64,000 bases of DNA from Planctomycetota bacterium (GTDB lineage: Bacteria > Planctomycetota > Planctomycetia > Pirellulales > Thermoguttaceae): contig JAKPGL010000183.1 of assembly GCA_029550925.1 (NCBI GenBank), positions 31,619 through 95,618 of the forward strand, given 5' to 3'. Under the pieces are notes generated by a model. It worked only from the letters and a program-made list of their open reading frames with translations. It searched no databases and was not told where the DNA came from. Of the stretch, positions 35,310-44,440 are shown one piece after another (position 1 is the stretch's first letter; each line of letters begins with the position of its first letter). The position numbers and the translations under genes are program-made.

Positions 35310-37958
35310 ATGCGGCGGTATCTAACATCGCTTTTTTGGTGGATTTGCTGGCTCCTATCGAAGATACGCTACCGGGTGCGCCTGGTGGGGGCCGACAAAC
35401 TGCGGAGCCTAAAGGGGCCGGTGCTGGTGATGCCGAATCATCCGGGCAACATTGACCCACCCATGTTGCTGTCCTATTTGCGGCTTCCGGGAGGGCTCAG
35501 GCCCACGGTCTATTCCGGCGCCTGGCGGATGCCGATATTGCGGCCGTTTCTCTGGCTAGTGCGCGCCTTGGAGGTGCCGGAGATTGTGCAGCCAAGCCGA
35601 CAGGCCCTCCAACAGGTCCAGCAGGTACTGGACCGAATCGCCGAGGCAATCCAGCGCGGCGAAAACATTCTGCTGTATCCTTCAGGCCGAATCCAGCGGC
35701 GTGGGATCGAAGAGATTGGCGGCAACCGGGCCGCCGCCGAAGTGCTCCAAAAATGCCCTCATGTCCATATCGTGCTGATCCGGACCCGCGGTCTGTGGGG
35801 CAGTATGTTCACCTATGCCGCCACAGGTCAATCCCCTCGGCTAGGCTGGTGTGCGCTCAAAGGGATTTTTTGGGGGCTGGCCAATCTGCTTTTTTTCACG
35901 CCCCGGCGGGAGGTAACCATCACGATCGAAGTTTTCCGCCCGGAGCAACTTCCCGGTCTGAGCCGACAGGAGCTGAATCCCTTTCTGGAAACCTGGTACA
36001 ACCAGGATGGGCCGGAAAAGCCCACCTATGTGCCCTACCATTTTCTGGAAAAATGGTTCCGGCGTAAAGAACATAAGTTCCCATGTTTGCAGATGCCCGT
36101 CTTCATGGACCCGGCCCGGATTCGTCCGTCCACCCGACAGGCAGTTCGATCCTTGTTGGAAGAGCGACTTCATCGTCCTTTGCTGGACGAAGAAGACCAG
36201 CCCGAAACCCGCCTGGATCAGATCGGCCTGGACAGCCTGGACCGGATGGAGCTGACGTTGGCCGTCGAAGACCGCTTCGGCTTCCATTCCGATCAAATCA
36301 TCGACACAATCGGCGATCTATGGGCGTTGGCCGAGGGGCTGCGCAGTGCAACGGCCCAAACCCCGCTGGAAGTGCCGCCGCTATGGCAAAAAGGGCCCAG
36401 CACCAACGAACCGCCGGAAGTGCTGGCCGAGACGATACTGGAAGCGTTTTGGCGACGGGTAATCCGGCATCCAGACGACGCAGCAACGGCGGATCAACTG
36501 TCGGGCGTGTTGACCTATCGTCGGCTTTGGGTGGGGGCGCACGTGTTGGCCCGACGGTTCCGCAGCTTGCCGGGCCAAGTGGTCGGCCTGATGTTGCCCT
36601 CTTCGGTTGCCGCCGATGTCAGTTTCCTGGCCTTACAAATGGCGGGGAAACTGCCGGCCATGCTCAACTGGACCACCGGCCCGGCTTATCTGGCTCATGC
36701 AGTGCGAACCCATGAGATTCGGCATGTGATCACTTCCCGTCGGCTGGTGGATCGGCTGCATATCGAAGTTCCAGGGGCCGAGTATGTTTTTCTGGAAGAT
36801 GTGCGGGCGGGGGTGAGCAAACTGGAAGCCCTGGCCGCTCTGCTTCGCACCTATCTGGGATTCTCCCAGCGGGAACTGCCCCGACCCAGCCCAGACGACT
36901 ATGCAGTGATTTTATTTACCTCCGGCTCGGAAAGCGCCCCGAAAGCGGTCCCGCTCAGCAATAAAAATTTGATCACCAATATCCGCGCTTGTTTGGATGT
37001 ATTGCAGGCGGTGCGGTCGGACGTGGTGCTGGGCATTTTACCGCCGTTTCACAGTTTCGGCCTGTTGGCCAACCTGCTAGCGCCGATCTTGGCCGGGGCC
37101 AGGATGGTACACCATCCGGACCCGACGGATGCGGCTGGCCTGGTGAGGGTCATTGCCGCCTATGGGGCCACCATCGCCGTAACTACGCCGACATTTTTGG
37201 GTTATATGCTTAGCGCGGCTCGGCCGCAGCAGCTCCGGACAGTGCGGATTCTAGTAACCGGTGCGGAAAAATGCCCCGAGGCGGTCTTCCAACAGGCCGA
37301 GCGACTGGCCCCCCAGGCGATCCTGTTGGAAGGCTACGGGATTACTGAATGTTCACCTGTTGTGGCGGCCAATCGGCCGGAACGTATGAAACGCGGGGCC
37401 ATCGGCCTGCCGGTCCAAAATGTGGAAGTGTGCGTGGTCGATCCAGAGAGTTTTCAGCCCTTGCCGCCGGGCAAAACCGGCATGTTGCTGGTGAGCGGCC
37501 CATCGGTTTTCCGGGGGTATCTTGCCCATCCGGGACCGCCGCCGTTTGTCGAACTGGACGGCAAACCGTGGTATGTTACCGGCGACCTGGTCCAGCAGGA
37601 CGAGGAGGGGTTTTTATTTTTCCAAGGTCGGCTCAAACGCTTCTTGAAAGCCGGCGGCGAAATGATCTCGCTGCCCGCCCTGGAAGAGCCGTTGGCCAAC
37701 CGCTATCCGCCCACCGAACAGGGGCCCCAAGTAGCCGTCGAAGGCATCGAAACACCCGACGGCCCCCGGATCGCCCTGTTTACCACTCGGGATATTTCCC
37801 TCCAGGAGGCGAACGCCATCCTGGCCGAGGCCGGCTTCCGAGGCGTCATGCGTATTCACCAGGTCATCCGGCTGGAAAAACTGCCCGTGCTGGGAACCGG
37901 CAAAACCGACTATAAAGTGCTCCGTTCCATGCTGGCCGAAAAATCGGCCAACGTCTAA
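35310..37958 (+). CDS. Acyltransferase-ACP-AMP ligase fusion (Aas-like)
   Basis: An 882-residue three-part enzyme. Residues 1-230 are a PlsC-type acyltransferase with the catalytic NHPGNIDP (His44, Asp49) and the LYPSGRIQ motif. About 265-345 is an acyl-carrier domain with the phosphopantetheine serine in GLDSLD (Ser309). From about 370 to the end is an acyl-adenylating domain with LFTSGSESAPKAV (about 532), GYGITECSPVV and the GTGKTDYKVL C-terminal lysine loop. It likely activates a free fatty acid, loads it on its own ACP and transfers it to a lysophospholipid. E. coli Aas lacks the internal ACP. The ATG at 35310 has AAGGT upstream; an in-frame TTG at 35304 is less likely. Confidence 0.9.
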   Translation: MRRYLTSLFWWICWLLSKIRYRVRLVGADKLRSLKGPVLVMPNHPGNIDPPMLLSYLRLPGGLRPTVYSGAWRMPILRPFLWLVRALEVPEIVQPSRQALQQVQQVLDRIAEAIQRGENILLYPSGRIQRRGIEEIGGNRAAAEVLQKCPHVHIVLIRTRGLWGSMFTYAATGQSPRLGWCALKGIFWGLANLLFFTPRREVTITIEVFRPEQLPGLSRQELNPFLETWYNQDGPEKPTYVPYHFLEKWFRRKEHKFPCLQMPVFMDPARIRPSTRQAVRSLLEERLHRPLLDEEDQPETRLDQIGLDSLDRMELTLAVEDRFGFHSDQIIDTIGDLWALAEGLRSATAQTPLEVPPLWQKGPSTNEPPEVLAETILEAFWRRVIRHPDDAATADQLSGVLTYRRLWVGAHVLARRFRSLPGQVVGLMLPSSVAADVSFLALQMAGKLPAMLNWTTGPAYLAHAVRTHEIRHVITSRRLVDRLHIEVPGAEYVFLEDVRAGVSKLEALAALLRTYLGFSQRELPRPSPDDYAVILFTSGSESAPKAVPLSNKNLITNIRACLDVLQAVRSDVVLGILPPFHSFGLLANLLAPILAGARMVHHPDPTDAAGLVRVIAAYGATIAVTTPTFLGYMLSAARPQQLRTVRILVTGAEKCPEAVFQQAERLAPQAILLEGYGITECSPVVAANRPERMKRGAIGLPVQNVEVCVVDPESFQPLPPGKTGMLLVSGPSVFRGYLAHPGPPPFVELDGKPWYVTGDLVQQDEEGFLFFQGRLKRFLKAGGEMISLPALEEPLANRYPPTEQGPQVAVEGIETPDGPRIALFTTRDISLQEANAILAEAGFRGVMRIHQVIRLEKLPVLGTGKTDYKVLRSMLAEKSANV

Positions 37959-38034
37959 TCTCTCGTTTCCCTCCTGAATTTTCCGAATTACTTCCTGCTT
38001 ACCGAGCCAACAGACCTGGAAAACGCCGTCTAAT

Positions 38035-38068
38035 AAAAAAGGCTTCTCGACATTCCTGCCGAGAAGCC
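38035..38068 (-). terminator. Rho-independent terminator of the Cys-rich operon
   Basis: On the minus strand GGCTTCTCG pairs with CGAGAAGCC (38060-38068 and 38041-38049), followed by TTTTTTATTA. It lies 84 bp after the stop of the 123-residue Cys-repeat gene. Confidence 0.88.
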
Positions 38069-38151
38069 AGATTCGATCTGTTGTCCAGCAGGGTGCGGAC
38101 AACGAATTACCAATAGGAGTCGGCTATCCTATGGGACTTCCTATGGTGGGT

Positions 38152-38523
38152 CTATTTGCCAGACGGGACCTGTTGGGTGCAGGGACAACCGTCGCCGCAT
38201 GGGCATCCATCGCCGCACGCACAACTCTTACCCGATAGGCATGCACATGCCGGGCCGCATTGGCAAGCTGGCCCACATTGGCAAGCCTCGCCGCAGGGAC
38301 AGTTTTCACCGCACGGACAAGCCTGCCCGCACAAACAGGCCGCTCCGCAGCCACAGGTCTGCCCACAGGCTCCGCCCTCCCAACACGGGCAGGTCTGCGG
38401 ACACTTGCAGGCCGATCCACAGGGACAAACCGACGGCTTGGCGCCCTCCGTCCCGGCAAATACAAGCGGACTTACGGTTAAGGCCAGAATCGCTAGAGAG
38501 GAATAGAATATCTTCGCAAACAT
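38152..38523 (-). CDS. Secreted hexad Cys-repeat protein (metallothionein-like composition)
   Basis: A 123-residue protein: signal peptide (MFAKIFYSSLAILALTVSPL, cleavage near VFA-GTEG), then about 100 residues containing 27 cysteines. They fall in a regular six-residue pattern CxCGxx repeated about thirteen times, for example CPCGENCPCGEACQCGPAC. Gly, Pro, Ala and a few acidic residues fill the rest, with almost no hydrophobic core. This suggests metal binding or a disulfide-rich rod outside the cytoplasm. GAGGAG lies 9 bases before the ATG, and a terminator follows. I know no named family with this exact repeat. The opposite strand has a His/Pro-rich open frame that is an artefact of the repeat. 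Confidence 0.82.
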   Translation of the reverse strand: MFAKIFYSSLAILALTVSPLVFAGTEGAKPSVCPCGSACKCPQTCPCWEGGACGQTCGCGAACLCGQACPCGENCPCGEACQCGPACQCGPACACLSGKSCACGDGCPCGDGCPCTQQVPSGK

Positions 38524-38593
38524 AGATCGATCTCCTCAGAAAAACAGAGCCGAAGAAAATCCCAACCGTTGACCAAAGGATTCGGCCGCTCGA

Positions 38594-39025
38594 TTATTTC
38601 CGCCAGATACAGTAGAGGCTTTGCAGTCGCGGCTTTAAAGGCGGAGGCGTCTGAACATAGAGCCAGTTCAAACCGCTAGAACACCGATCCAGCAGCAAAC
38701 GGATCCCGCTGGGATTCCAAGACGCCCAGACAGACGCCAAAAAGCGGATCGACGAGAGAGTAGTCAAGTATTTTTCTGTCGGCCAACACCGGCACACCCC
38801 CGCCGGAGGCAAGGGTTGCGACGCTTCTTGCGAAGTTGGCGACTCCGTGGTCCCCTGGGAAGGACAACATGGACTAGATGGCCCCGAGGAAACCGGCAAG
38901 CAACAGCAAAGCTGGGCTTTGGCGACCCCAGCCGGGCAACAGGGCAGCAAACTTCCGGACAAGTATCCGCCCCATCCTGCCAGGGCCAGCAACACGCCGA
39001 AGACGGCCCACCGAAAAGGCTTCAT
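38594..39025 (-). CDS. Small Cys-rich signal-anchored protein, first gene of the Cys operon
   Basis: A 143-residue protein. MKPFRWAVFGVLLALAGWGG is a signal peptide or membrane anchor; then comes a cysteine cluster LLPCCPAGVAKAQLCCCLPV with another CCP (Cys29, 30, 40-42, 53, 54), a Ser/Pro linker, a CRC pair (78, 80) and a C-terminal part with two more cysteines. No family is recognised. AAGGAG lies 9 bases upstream of ATG 39025. It ends 70 bp before the hexad-repeat gene on the same strand, and a palindrome over a TATAAT box lies upstream, so both are probably one transcript with a common role. Confidence 0.65.
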   Translation of the reverse strand: MKPFRWAVFGVLLALAGWGGYLSGSLLPCCPAGVAKAQLCCCLPVSSGPSSPCCPSQGTTESPTSQEASQPLPPAGVCRCWPTEKYLTTLSSIRFLASVWASWNPSGIRLLLDRCSSGLNWLYVQTPPPLKPRLQSLYCIWRK

Positions 39026-39132
39026 CAGCCGGTCTCCTTCTTGGGGACGGACTGCTCTGGGAAAAGCCGCCCGGCCGCCCGTCGGCGGCTCAGAAAGGCC
39101 GACCCAAAGGCCCGAGTCCCTTGAGCGACCTA

Positions 39133-39158
39133 TTTTTATCAATTATATCTGACAAAAA
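39133..39158 (-). promoter_or_regulatory. Candidate operator/promoter of the Cys-rich operon
   Basis: An imperfect palindrome with 9-base arms TTTTTATCA / TGACAAAAA (one mismatch) surrounds the minus-strand -10 box TATAAT (39142-39147). A regulator bound here would cover the promoter. The leader to the first ATG would be about 110 bases. Confidence 0.5.
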
Positions 39159-39592
39159 ACAATTTTCCTAGAGCTTTTTTGCTAATTTTGCCCCCGGGTC
39201 GTTTCTCATACCAAAAACACCGCCCCAAAGGCCAACTTTCGGGGTTTATAGCAGTAGGAGAGTCTGACAGGTAACTCTTTAGAGGGGAACCGAATCTGCC
39301 CGCTGGAGTGGGTTCGAGGGGATTTTGGTAGCATATTTTCCTTCAATCTGATTACAATGGAAGGGAGATAAGTCAAGCGGCATGGGACTACTTGGCTGAG
39401 GGGAGTTTTTTGCCATAGGAGAGCAAGACATTCTCTTGTGCCCCCCCAAAAGTGGTGCGAAAGAACCTTTGCCTGCTTATATTTCGGGATCAGATATGTC
39501 CGCCTATCCCCAAAGCAAGATGGTTTTGCATTTGGATCATCTCAAACGCTTAGAATCCCCTCTCCATCTTTAACATGAACAGGAGAGTCGCT
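39159..39592. other. Divergent intergenic region, Cys operon / secretin-N protein
   Basis: 434 bp without a supported gene. C- and T-runs and short dyads are present; no promoter stands out for the plus-strand gene. AGGAGAG (39580-39586) is the ribosome-binding site of that gene. Confidence 0.35.
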
Positions 39593-42500
39593 GTGAAGAT
39601 AAAGATCAAGATGTTGGCCCGAAAACAATCGGCGGATAGGAAAGTCGCTTGGTTTGGAAACCTGCTGGCCGCTGTCATCGGGATGGGATTGATGTTAGGC
39701 ATCTGTGTCCAGGTGCGCTCGGCGGAGCCGACGTTTGTCGGCATTTTGGCCTTCCTGGACGAGCCGGAGGTGGCCAAGCAGTTAGAGCTTTCGGCCGAAC
39801 AACGGCAGAAACTCACCGCCCTTTTGGAAAGCCGGGAGGCGGAGGCTCTGGAACTAGCCCTCCAACTGCGCAATCTTTCCCCCGGCGAACGGGCGGAACG
39901 GCTGCTGCCGTTCCGGCGGGAATCGGAGCGGCGAGGTTTGGCCCTGCTCAGCCCAGAGCAGCAAAAGAAACTCCAGCAGATTCGGCTTCAGCGGCTTGGC
40001 CTGGCCAGTTTGAGCGAGGAAGATGTGGCTAGGGCGGTGGGGCTTACCGACCAACAGAAGGCCGAGGTCGCCAAAATCCTCCGGGACCGAGAAGATCGGC
40101 TGGCCGTTACGAACAAAGACCGGACCCATATCGTCCGGGCGGAAACCGAACGCCAATTGGCCCAGCTTCTCAGTGCGGAGCAAAAGGGGCGGTGGGAATC
40201 GCTCTTGGCCAGTGCGGAACTCCCGGCCAGCCAACCCAGTGGGGCGTCGGGCAGCTCTCGGTCGGAAGGCCCTGGGGCGAGTCCTTCGCCCCCTGCTTCG
40301 CAGGCCGCCTCCGCAGAACCTGCCAAGCCAGAATCAGCCTCCAGCAAGATGGCCGTTGAACCTATCCCAACCGAGGCATCGGGCAAACCAGAACTCCCAA
40401 AACCCGGGGAACTTTCTAAACCTTCGGAGTCGCCCAAGCCGGTAGAACTTCCCAAACCAGAAACCCCGGCCAAAACGGAAACCATGCCTGCCGAACTCCC
40501 GCCGCCGGACGTTGCCAAGCCAGAGTCGGCCAAGCCAGAAACCAGTCCTCCAGGCGTCATGTCTTCCGCCCCTACGAAGCCGGAAAAGGAGTTTGCTCCT
40601 TTTGGACCTTCAGCCCCTACGAAGCCGGAAACAGGAACTTCTCCTGCGGGACCTTCGACGAGTTCCAAGCCGCTAGCGGGCAGTCCGGAATCGACGCCGG
40701 GTGTTCCGCCTTCGGCGGCCTCCGAGACGGCCAAAATGGTCCCCCTGGATCAGGTGAAGCTCCGTTTCAACTTCCGGTATCAGCCGTGGAAAGATGTCCT
40801 CGAATGGTTCGCGCAGCAGGCGGGGCTATCGTTGGTGATGGACGATCCGCCGAAAGGCACCTTCAACTATACCGACGACAAAGCCTACACGCCCGCCGAG
40901 GCTATTGATCTGCTGAATGGTATTTTGCAGACAAAAGGTTACGTTTTGGTTCGGCGGAACCGGATGCTGATGGTGATCAACCTGGAAAACGGGATTCCGC
41001 CGCTGCTGATCGAAACGATTCCGGCGGAGGAGTTGGATCGGCGCGGCCTCTACGAGGTAGTTTCGGTAGCCTTCCAGCTTCAGAAACTGACGCCGGAAGA
41101 GATTGAAGGCGAGGTGCAAAAGATGATCGGGCCGCAGGGCGCCGTGGTCTCGTTGCCGAAATCTCGGCAGCTTTTGGTAACCGAAACGGTGGGCCGACTG
41201 CGGGCCATTCGGCGGGCCATCGAACGGGCCGAAGACCCGGAAGGCGTTCGCCGCCAACAGGAACTCCGCCAGGTAACTCTTCAATACGCCAGTCCTAAGG
41301 ATGTGCTGCCGGTCCTACGGCAGTTTTTGGACATCCCGGCAGACCAGGCCGCTGCGCCGGACGGCTCCATCCGGATCATTCCGGATCCGACGGGCAAGGG
41401 GCTGCTGGTGAGCGGCAAAGAAGAAAAAATTAGCCGACTCATCGAGGTCTTGAAGTTTTTAGATGTCCCGGAAAATGCGCCCAAAGCGGACTTGAATCAA
41501 ACGCCGCAACTGGAGGTCTATAGCGTCGCTCCGGCAGACCCGAATTCGGTCTTGGCGGTCGTTCAGACGTTATTGGCCGGGTCGCCGGACGCCCGCGTGG
41601 CTATTGATCCGAAGACGGGCAATTTGATCGCGTTGTGCAAGCCAAGCGAACACGCTACGATTAAGGCGACCCTGGAACAGTTGCAGGCCGATCCTCGAAA
41701 AATCGAAGTGATTCCGCTATCGAAAGTGGACCCGCAAACGGCGGCCGCTTCGCTGAAGAAACTCTTCGGCATCGGAGAAACGCCCGATCCGAACAAGCCC
41801 CAGATCGAGGTGGATACGACGGCCAAACAGCTTTTGGTGCGAGCCACGCAGTCGCAATTGGAGCAGATCAAACTGTTGCTGGAGAAGATGGGCGAATCGG
41901 GCGAGGCGGGGGCCGAAGCCACTCGGGGCGGCAATGTGCGGATGGTTCCCCTCACCGGTCGGGCGGCCCAAGACGCCCTGGATCGGGCCTTGGAAATCTG
42001 GCCTACCGTCCATCGCAATCGCATCCGGGTGGTGCGTCCCTCGGCGGTCATCCCTACCATGCGACCCAGCAGCAGTGAGCCAGAAGGTGCTGGCGGGGCC
42101 ACCTTTACTCCTTCTACGACTCCCTCTGCTTCCGGCGCAGCGCCCGCCGAGACGCCGGAAGCGCTTTTGGAACAACTATTCGGCCCTTTGGGCGGCGGAA
42201 CGCCCTCTGGAGAACCTTCCGGCGGTCCGATGCGGACCCGGATCATTCGGCCTCCTGCAGCGCCGGCCGGCGGACCGCCAGGTGCTCTCCCACCGGAAGT
42301 CGGCCCCGGCGGGACTGCTCCGAAGCCTCCTTTTCCATCCCAGCCGTCCGGAACTCCTGGACCCGGCGTCTGGCGTCCGGCCGGCCCGCCGCCTCCTGCC
42401 AATTCATCTCTGCCCGCAGCGGCGCCTTCGCCGCCCAAGAGTAACCCAGCGGGCGGTGTGGAAAAAAATGCACCAGGGGAAACGACTCCGCCTAGCCTTC

Positions 42501-43999
42501 CGAAACCCACCGGGGAAAAGACCGCTGACCGATTGCCCTCTTCCATCCGCCGAACAAGGACGCCTATTTTCTTAGCTTCCTACTCGGCGCCATCGGAAGA
42601 GTCGGGCGCCGAATCGGCGTCATCGGCGCCTGCGGCGCCTGCGGCGAAGACTCCGCAAACTCCTCCTCCCACCGAGCAACCTGCGACGCCGCCTCCTTCC
42701 GAAAAGCCGGTTACAGAACAAACCAGCCCAAAACCTTCGGCCCCTCCGACGGCGGAACCCAGCCCGGCGTCTTCGCCGTCGTCTTCCGGACAGTCGCCGT
42801 CTTCTTCTGCTTCGGGGTCGAAACCGGCCGAATCGCCCGCCGCCGCGCGGCCGCCAAGCCGCAGTACAGAGGAACCGCCGGTCATTGTGGTCGCTCCCGG
42901 GCCGGGCGGCATTATGATCGCCTCGGAAGACCTGGAGGCATTGGATGCGTTTGAGAACCTTCTGAACAGCCTGGCGTCCAATTTACCGGAAAGCAATGTA
43001 ACGGTCTTTTATCTCAAACACGCGAAGGCGGAAGCCGTGGCGGACCTTTTGGAGCGGATTTTCGGGGCCAGCTCTTCTTCGGGCGGCGGCCCGCCGATGG
43101 GCGGCGGACGGGGACTTTTGGGCGATATCGCCGGGGCCGCGTTGGGTGATGCGGGCGGCGGTATTTTGGGCACCCTTTTGGGCCTTGGCGGTCCGGGCGG
43201 GCCGCCGGGCAGTATTGCCCCCACCGGAACCATCCAGATTACGCCTGACCCTCGGCTAAACGCCCTGGTGGTACAGGCCAATGCGAAAGACACCGAGATG
43301 ATCGAAGAGTTGCTGAAGATTTTGGACCAGGAAAAAGGACCGGAACCGGTCGCCATTCAGCCCAAGGCCCGAGTCATTCCGGTGGTCAATACGGCGGCGG
43401 AGGACATCGCGGAGTTGGTCAAAGAGGTGTACAGCGACCGACTGATTGGCGGCGGTGCGGCGGGCCAACGGCCTCCTACCCCCCAGGAGTTCATTCAGAT
43501 GCTTCGAGGCGGCGGCGGAGGCCGACGCGGCGCGGGGGGCGGCTCGCAGGTGGATATCCAACAAAAAATGGCCATCGGCGTCGATTCCCGCAATAATTCT
43601 CTCATCGTGGTAGCCCCCGATCAACTGTTCCAAGAGGTCGAACAATTGGTCAAGCAACTGGATGCAGCAGCGGCCGAGTCGAACCAAACCATCCGGGTCG
43701 TGAACTTGAAAAACGCCAATCCCGCCTCGGTGCAACAGGCGCTGTCGGCGCTAATGGGAAGTAATGTTCAGTTTGGGCGGACCGGTTCGAGCAGCCGATC
43801 CCGCCAGCAACAACCCCAAACAGGCCAACAACCCGGCGCCCAGATGCAGCCGCCCTTTATGATGCCAGGCGCCCAGGGATTTCCTGGGTTTGGACAATTT
43901 CGGCAATTTCAGGGGCAGTTTGGCCCCCAAGGCATCGCCCCCTTCCAAGGGGGTGCGACTGGCCGCCAGGGACGGTTCAACCGTTCCGGCCGGCAATAA
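39593..43999 (+). CDS. Very large exported protein with repeated secretin N-domains, no pore domain
   Basis: A 1468-residue exported protein. A signal/anchor (AAVIGMGLMLGICVQV) is followed by a helical region with repeated LT/LS-x-EQ motifs, like Spy/CpxP (about 45-200), and a Pro/Glu/Lys linker (about 210-375). Secretin N0/N1-type domains follow (VSVAFQLQKLTPEEIEGEVQKMI; several LLVTET/LLVSGK/LIALCK strand motifs, about 385-790). After a second long Pro/Gly/Ser linker come two more N-type domains (VTVFYLKHAKAEAVADLLERIF; IRVVNLKNANPASVQQALSAL) and a Gln/Phe/Gly-rich tail. The GspD pore barrel is missing. GTG 39593 is used because AGGAGAG lies upstream; ATG 39575 is the alternative. Confidence 0.75.
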   Translation: MKIKIKMLARKQSADRKVAWFGNLLAAVIGMGLMLGICVQVRSAEPTFVGILAFLDEPEVAKQLELSAEQRQKLTALLESREAEALELALQLRNLSPGERAERLLPFRRESERRGLALLSPEQQKKLQQIRLQRLGLASLSEEDVARAVGLTDQQKAEVAKILRDREDRLAVTNKDRTHIVRAETERQLAQLLSAEQKGRWESLLASAELPASQPSGASGSSRSEGPGASPSPPASQAASAEPAKPESASSKMAVEPIPTEASGKPELPKPGELSKPSESPKPVELPKPETPAKTETMPAELPPPDVAKPESAKPETSPPGVMSSAPTKPEKEFAPFGPSAPTKPETGTSPAGPSTSSKPLAGSPESTPGVPPSAASETAKMVPLDQVKLRFNFRYQPWKDVLEWFAQQAGLSLVMDDPPKGTFNYTDDKAYTPAEAIDLLNGILQTKGYVLVRRNRMLMVINLENGIPPLLIETIPAEELDRRGLYEVVSVAFQLQKLTPEEIEGEVQKMIGPQGAVVSLPKSRQLLVTETVGRLRAIRRAIERAEDPEGVRRQQELRQVTLQYASPKDVLPVLRQFLDIPADQAAAPDGSIRIIPDPTGKGLLVSGKEEKISRLIEVLKFLDVPENAPKADLNQTPQLEVYSVAPADPNSVLAVVQTLLAGSPDARVAIDPKTGNLIALCKPSEHATIKATLEQLQADPRKIEVIPLSKVDPQTAAASLKKLFGIGETPDPNKPQIEVDTTAKQLLVRATQSQLEQIKLLLEKMGESGEAGAEATRGGNVRMVPLTGRAAQDALDRALEIWPTVHRNRIRVVRPSAVIPTMRPSSSEPEGAGGATFTPSTTPSASGAAPAETPEALLEQLFGPLGGGTPSGEPSGGPMRTRIIRPPAAPAGGPPGALPPEVGPGGTAPKPPFPSQPSGTPGPGVWRPAGPPPPANSSLPAAAPSPPKSNPAGGVEKNAPGETTPPSLPKPTGEKTADRLPSSIRRTRTPIFLASYSAPSEESGAESASSAPAAPAAKTPQTPPPTEQPATPPPSEKPVTEQTSPKPSAPPTAEPSPASSPSSSGQSPSSSASGSKPAESPAAARPPSRSTEEPPVIVVAPGPGGIMIASEDLEALDAFENLLNSLASNLPESNVTVFYLKHAKAEAVADLLERIFGASSSSGGGPPMGGGRGLLGDIAGAALGDAGGGILGTLLGLGGPGGPPGSIAPTGTIQITPDPRLNALVVQANAKDTEMIEELLKILDQEKGPEPVAIQPKARVIPVVNTAAEDIAELVKEVYSDRLIGGGAAGQRPPTPQEFIQMLRGGGGGRRGAGGGSQVDIQQKMAIGVDSRNNSLIVVAPDQLFQEVEQLVKQLDAAAAESNQTIRVVNLKNANPASVQQALSALMGSNVQFGRTGSSSRSRQQQPQTGQQPGAQMQPPFMMPGAQGFPGFGQFRQFQGQFGPQGIAPFQGGATGRQGRFNRSGRQ

Positions 44000-44163
44000 A
44001 CCTCTTTTTGGCTGGCAAAATAGGGTTGTGGAGAGTTCCTCTGGAAATCTCCTTCCGTTTAAACCCTAGAGGGAATTTGTTCCGAAGAGAATCAGGGGAG
44101 TGATTTTCTGTCAAATCGATAGGGAGTCTGGCGAAACCTCTAGGAACCAAACCACCGGAAAAC

Positions 44164-44196
44164 ACCCCTGCTGGGCCGCCGCGGGGGTTGCTTTCT
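44164..44196 (+). terminator. Probable terminator after the secretin-N gene
   Basis: An ACCCC-TGC ... GC-GGGGGT hairpin (44164-44188) is followed by TGCTTTCT. The T-run is weak. Confidence 0.5.
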
Positions 44197-44440
44197 CCTC
44201 CGGAGGAAACTACGATAAACACACAAGGCAAGTGAAAGGATGCTTCCGATGATTGGCTGGGTCGTTTGTCGGCGGCTATGTTGGTGTTGTCCGGAGTAAT
44301 TCCGGACGCTTCTTCCTTTTTGCCCAGCTTCTTGTTGCCTATAGCTTATTGTCCCACTTGCTTAGAGTCTTTATGGTTGCGAAAGATTTTCCCCGACACA
44401 GGGTTGCTATTTTTGGGTTGTTATCGGAGGAGGTCATGCG
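44197..44440. other. Intergenic region upstream of serine acetyltransferase
   Basis: No supported gene. It ends with GGAGGAGG, placed 7 bases before the GTG start at 44441; an ATG at 44436 in another frame opens only a 15-codon frame. Confidence 0.4.

Noticed and set aside
38156..38506. A His/Pro-rich open frame on the plus strand opposite the Cys-repeat gene
   Set aside because: The repeat on one strand automatically yields a repeat on the other. Only the minus-strand frame has a signal peptide, ribosome-binding site and terminator.
39575..39592. ATG start for the secretin-N protein
   Set aside because: In-frame and possible, but the AGGAGAG ribosome-binding site sits inside these codons and points to GTG 39593.
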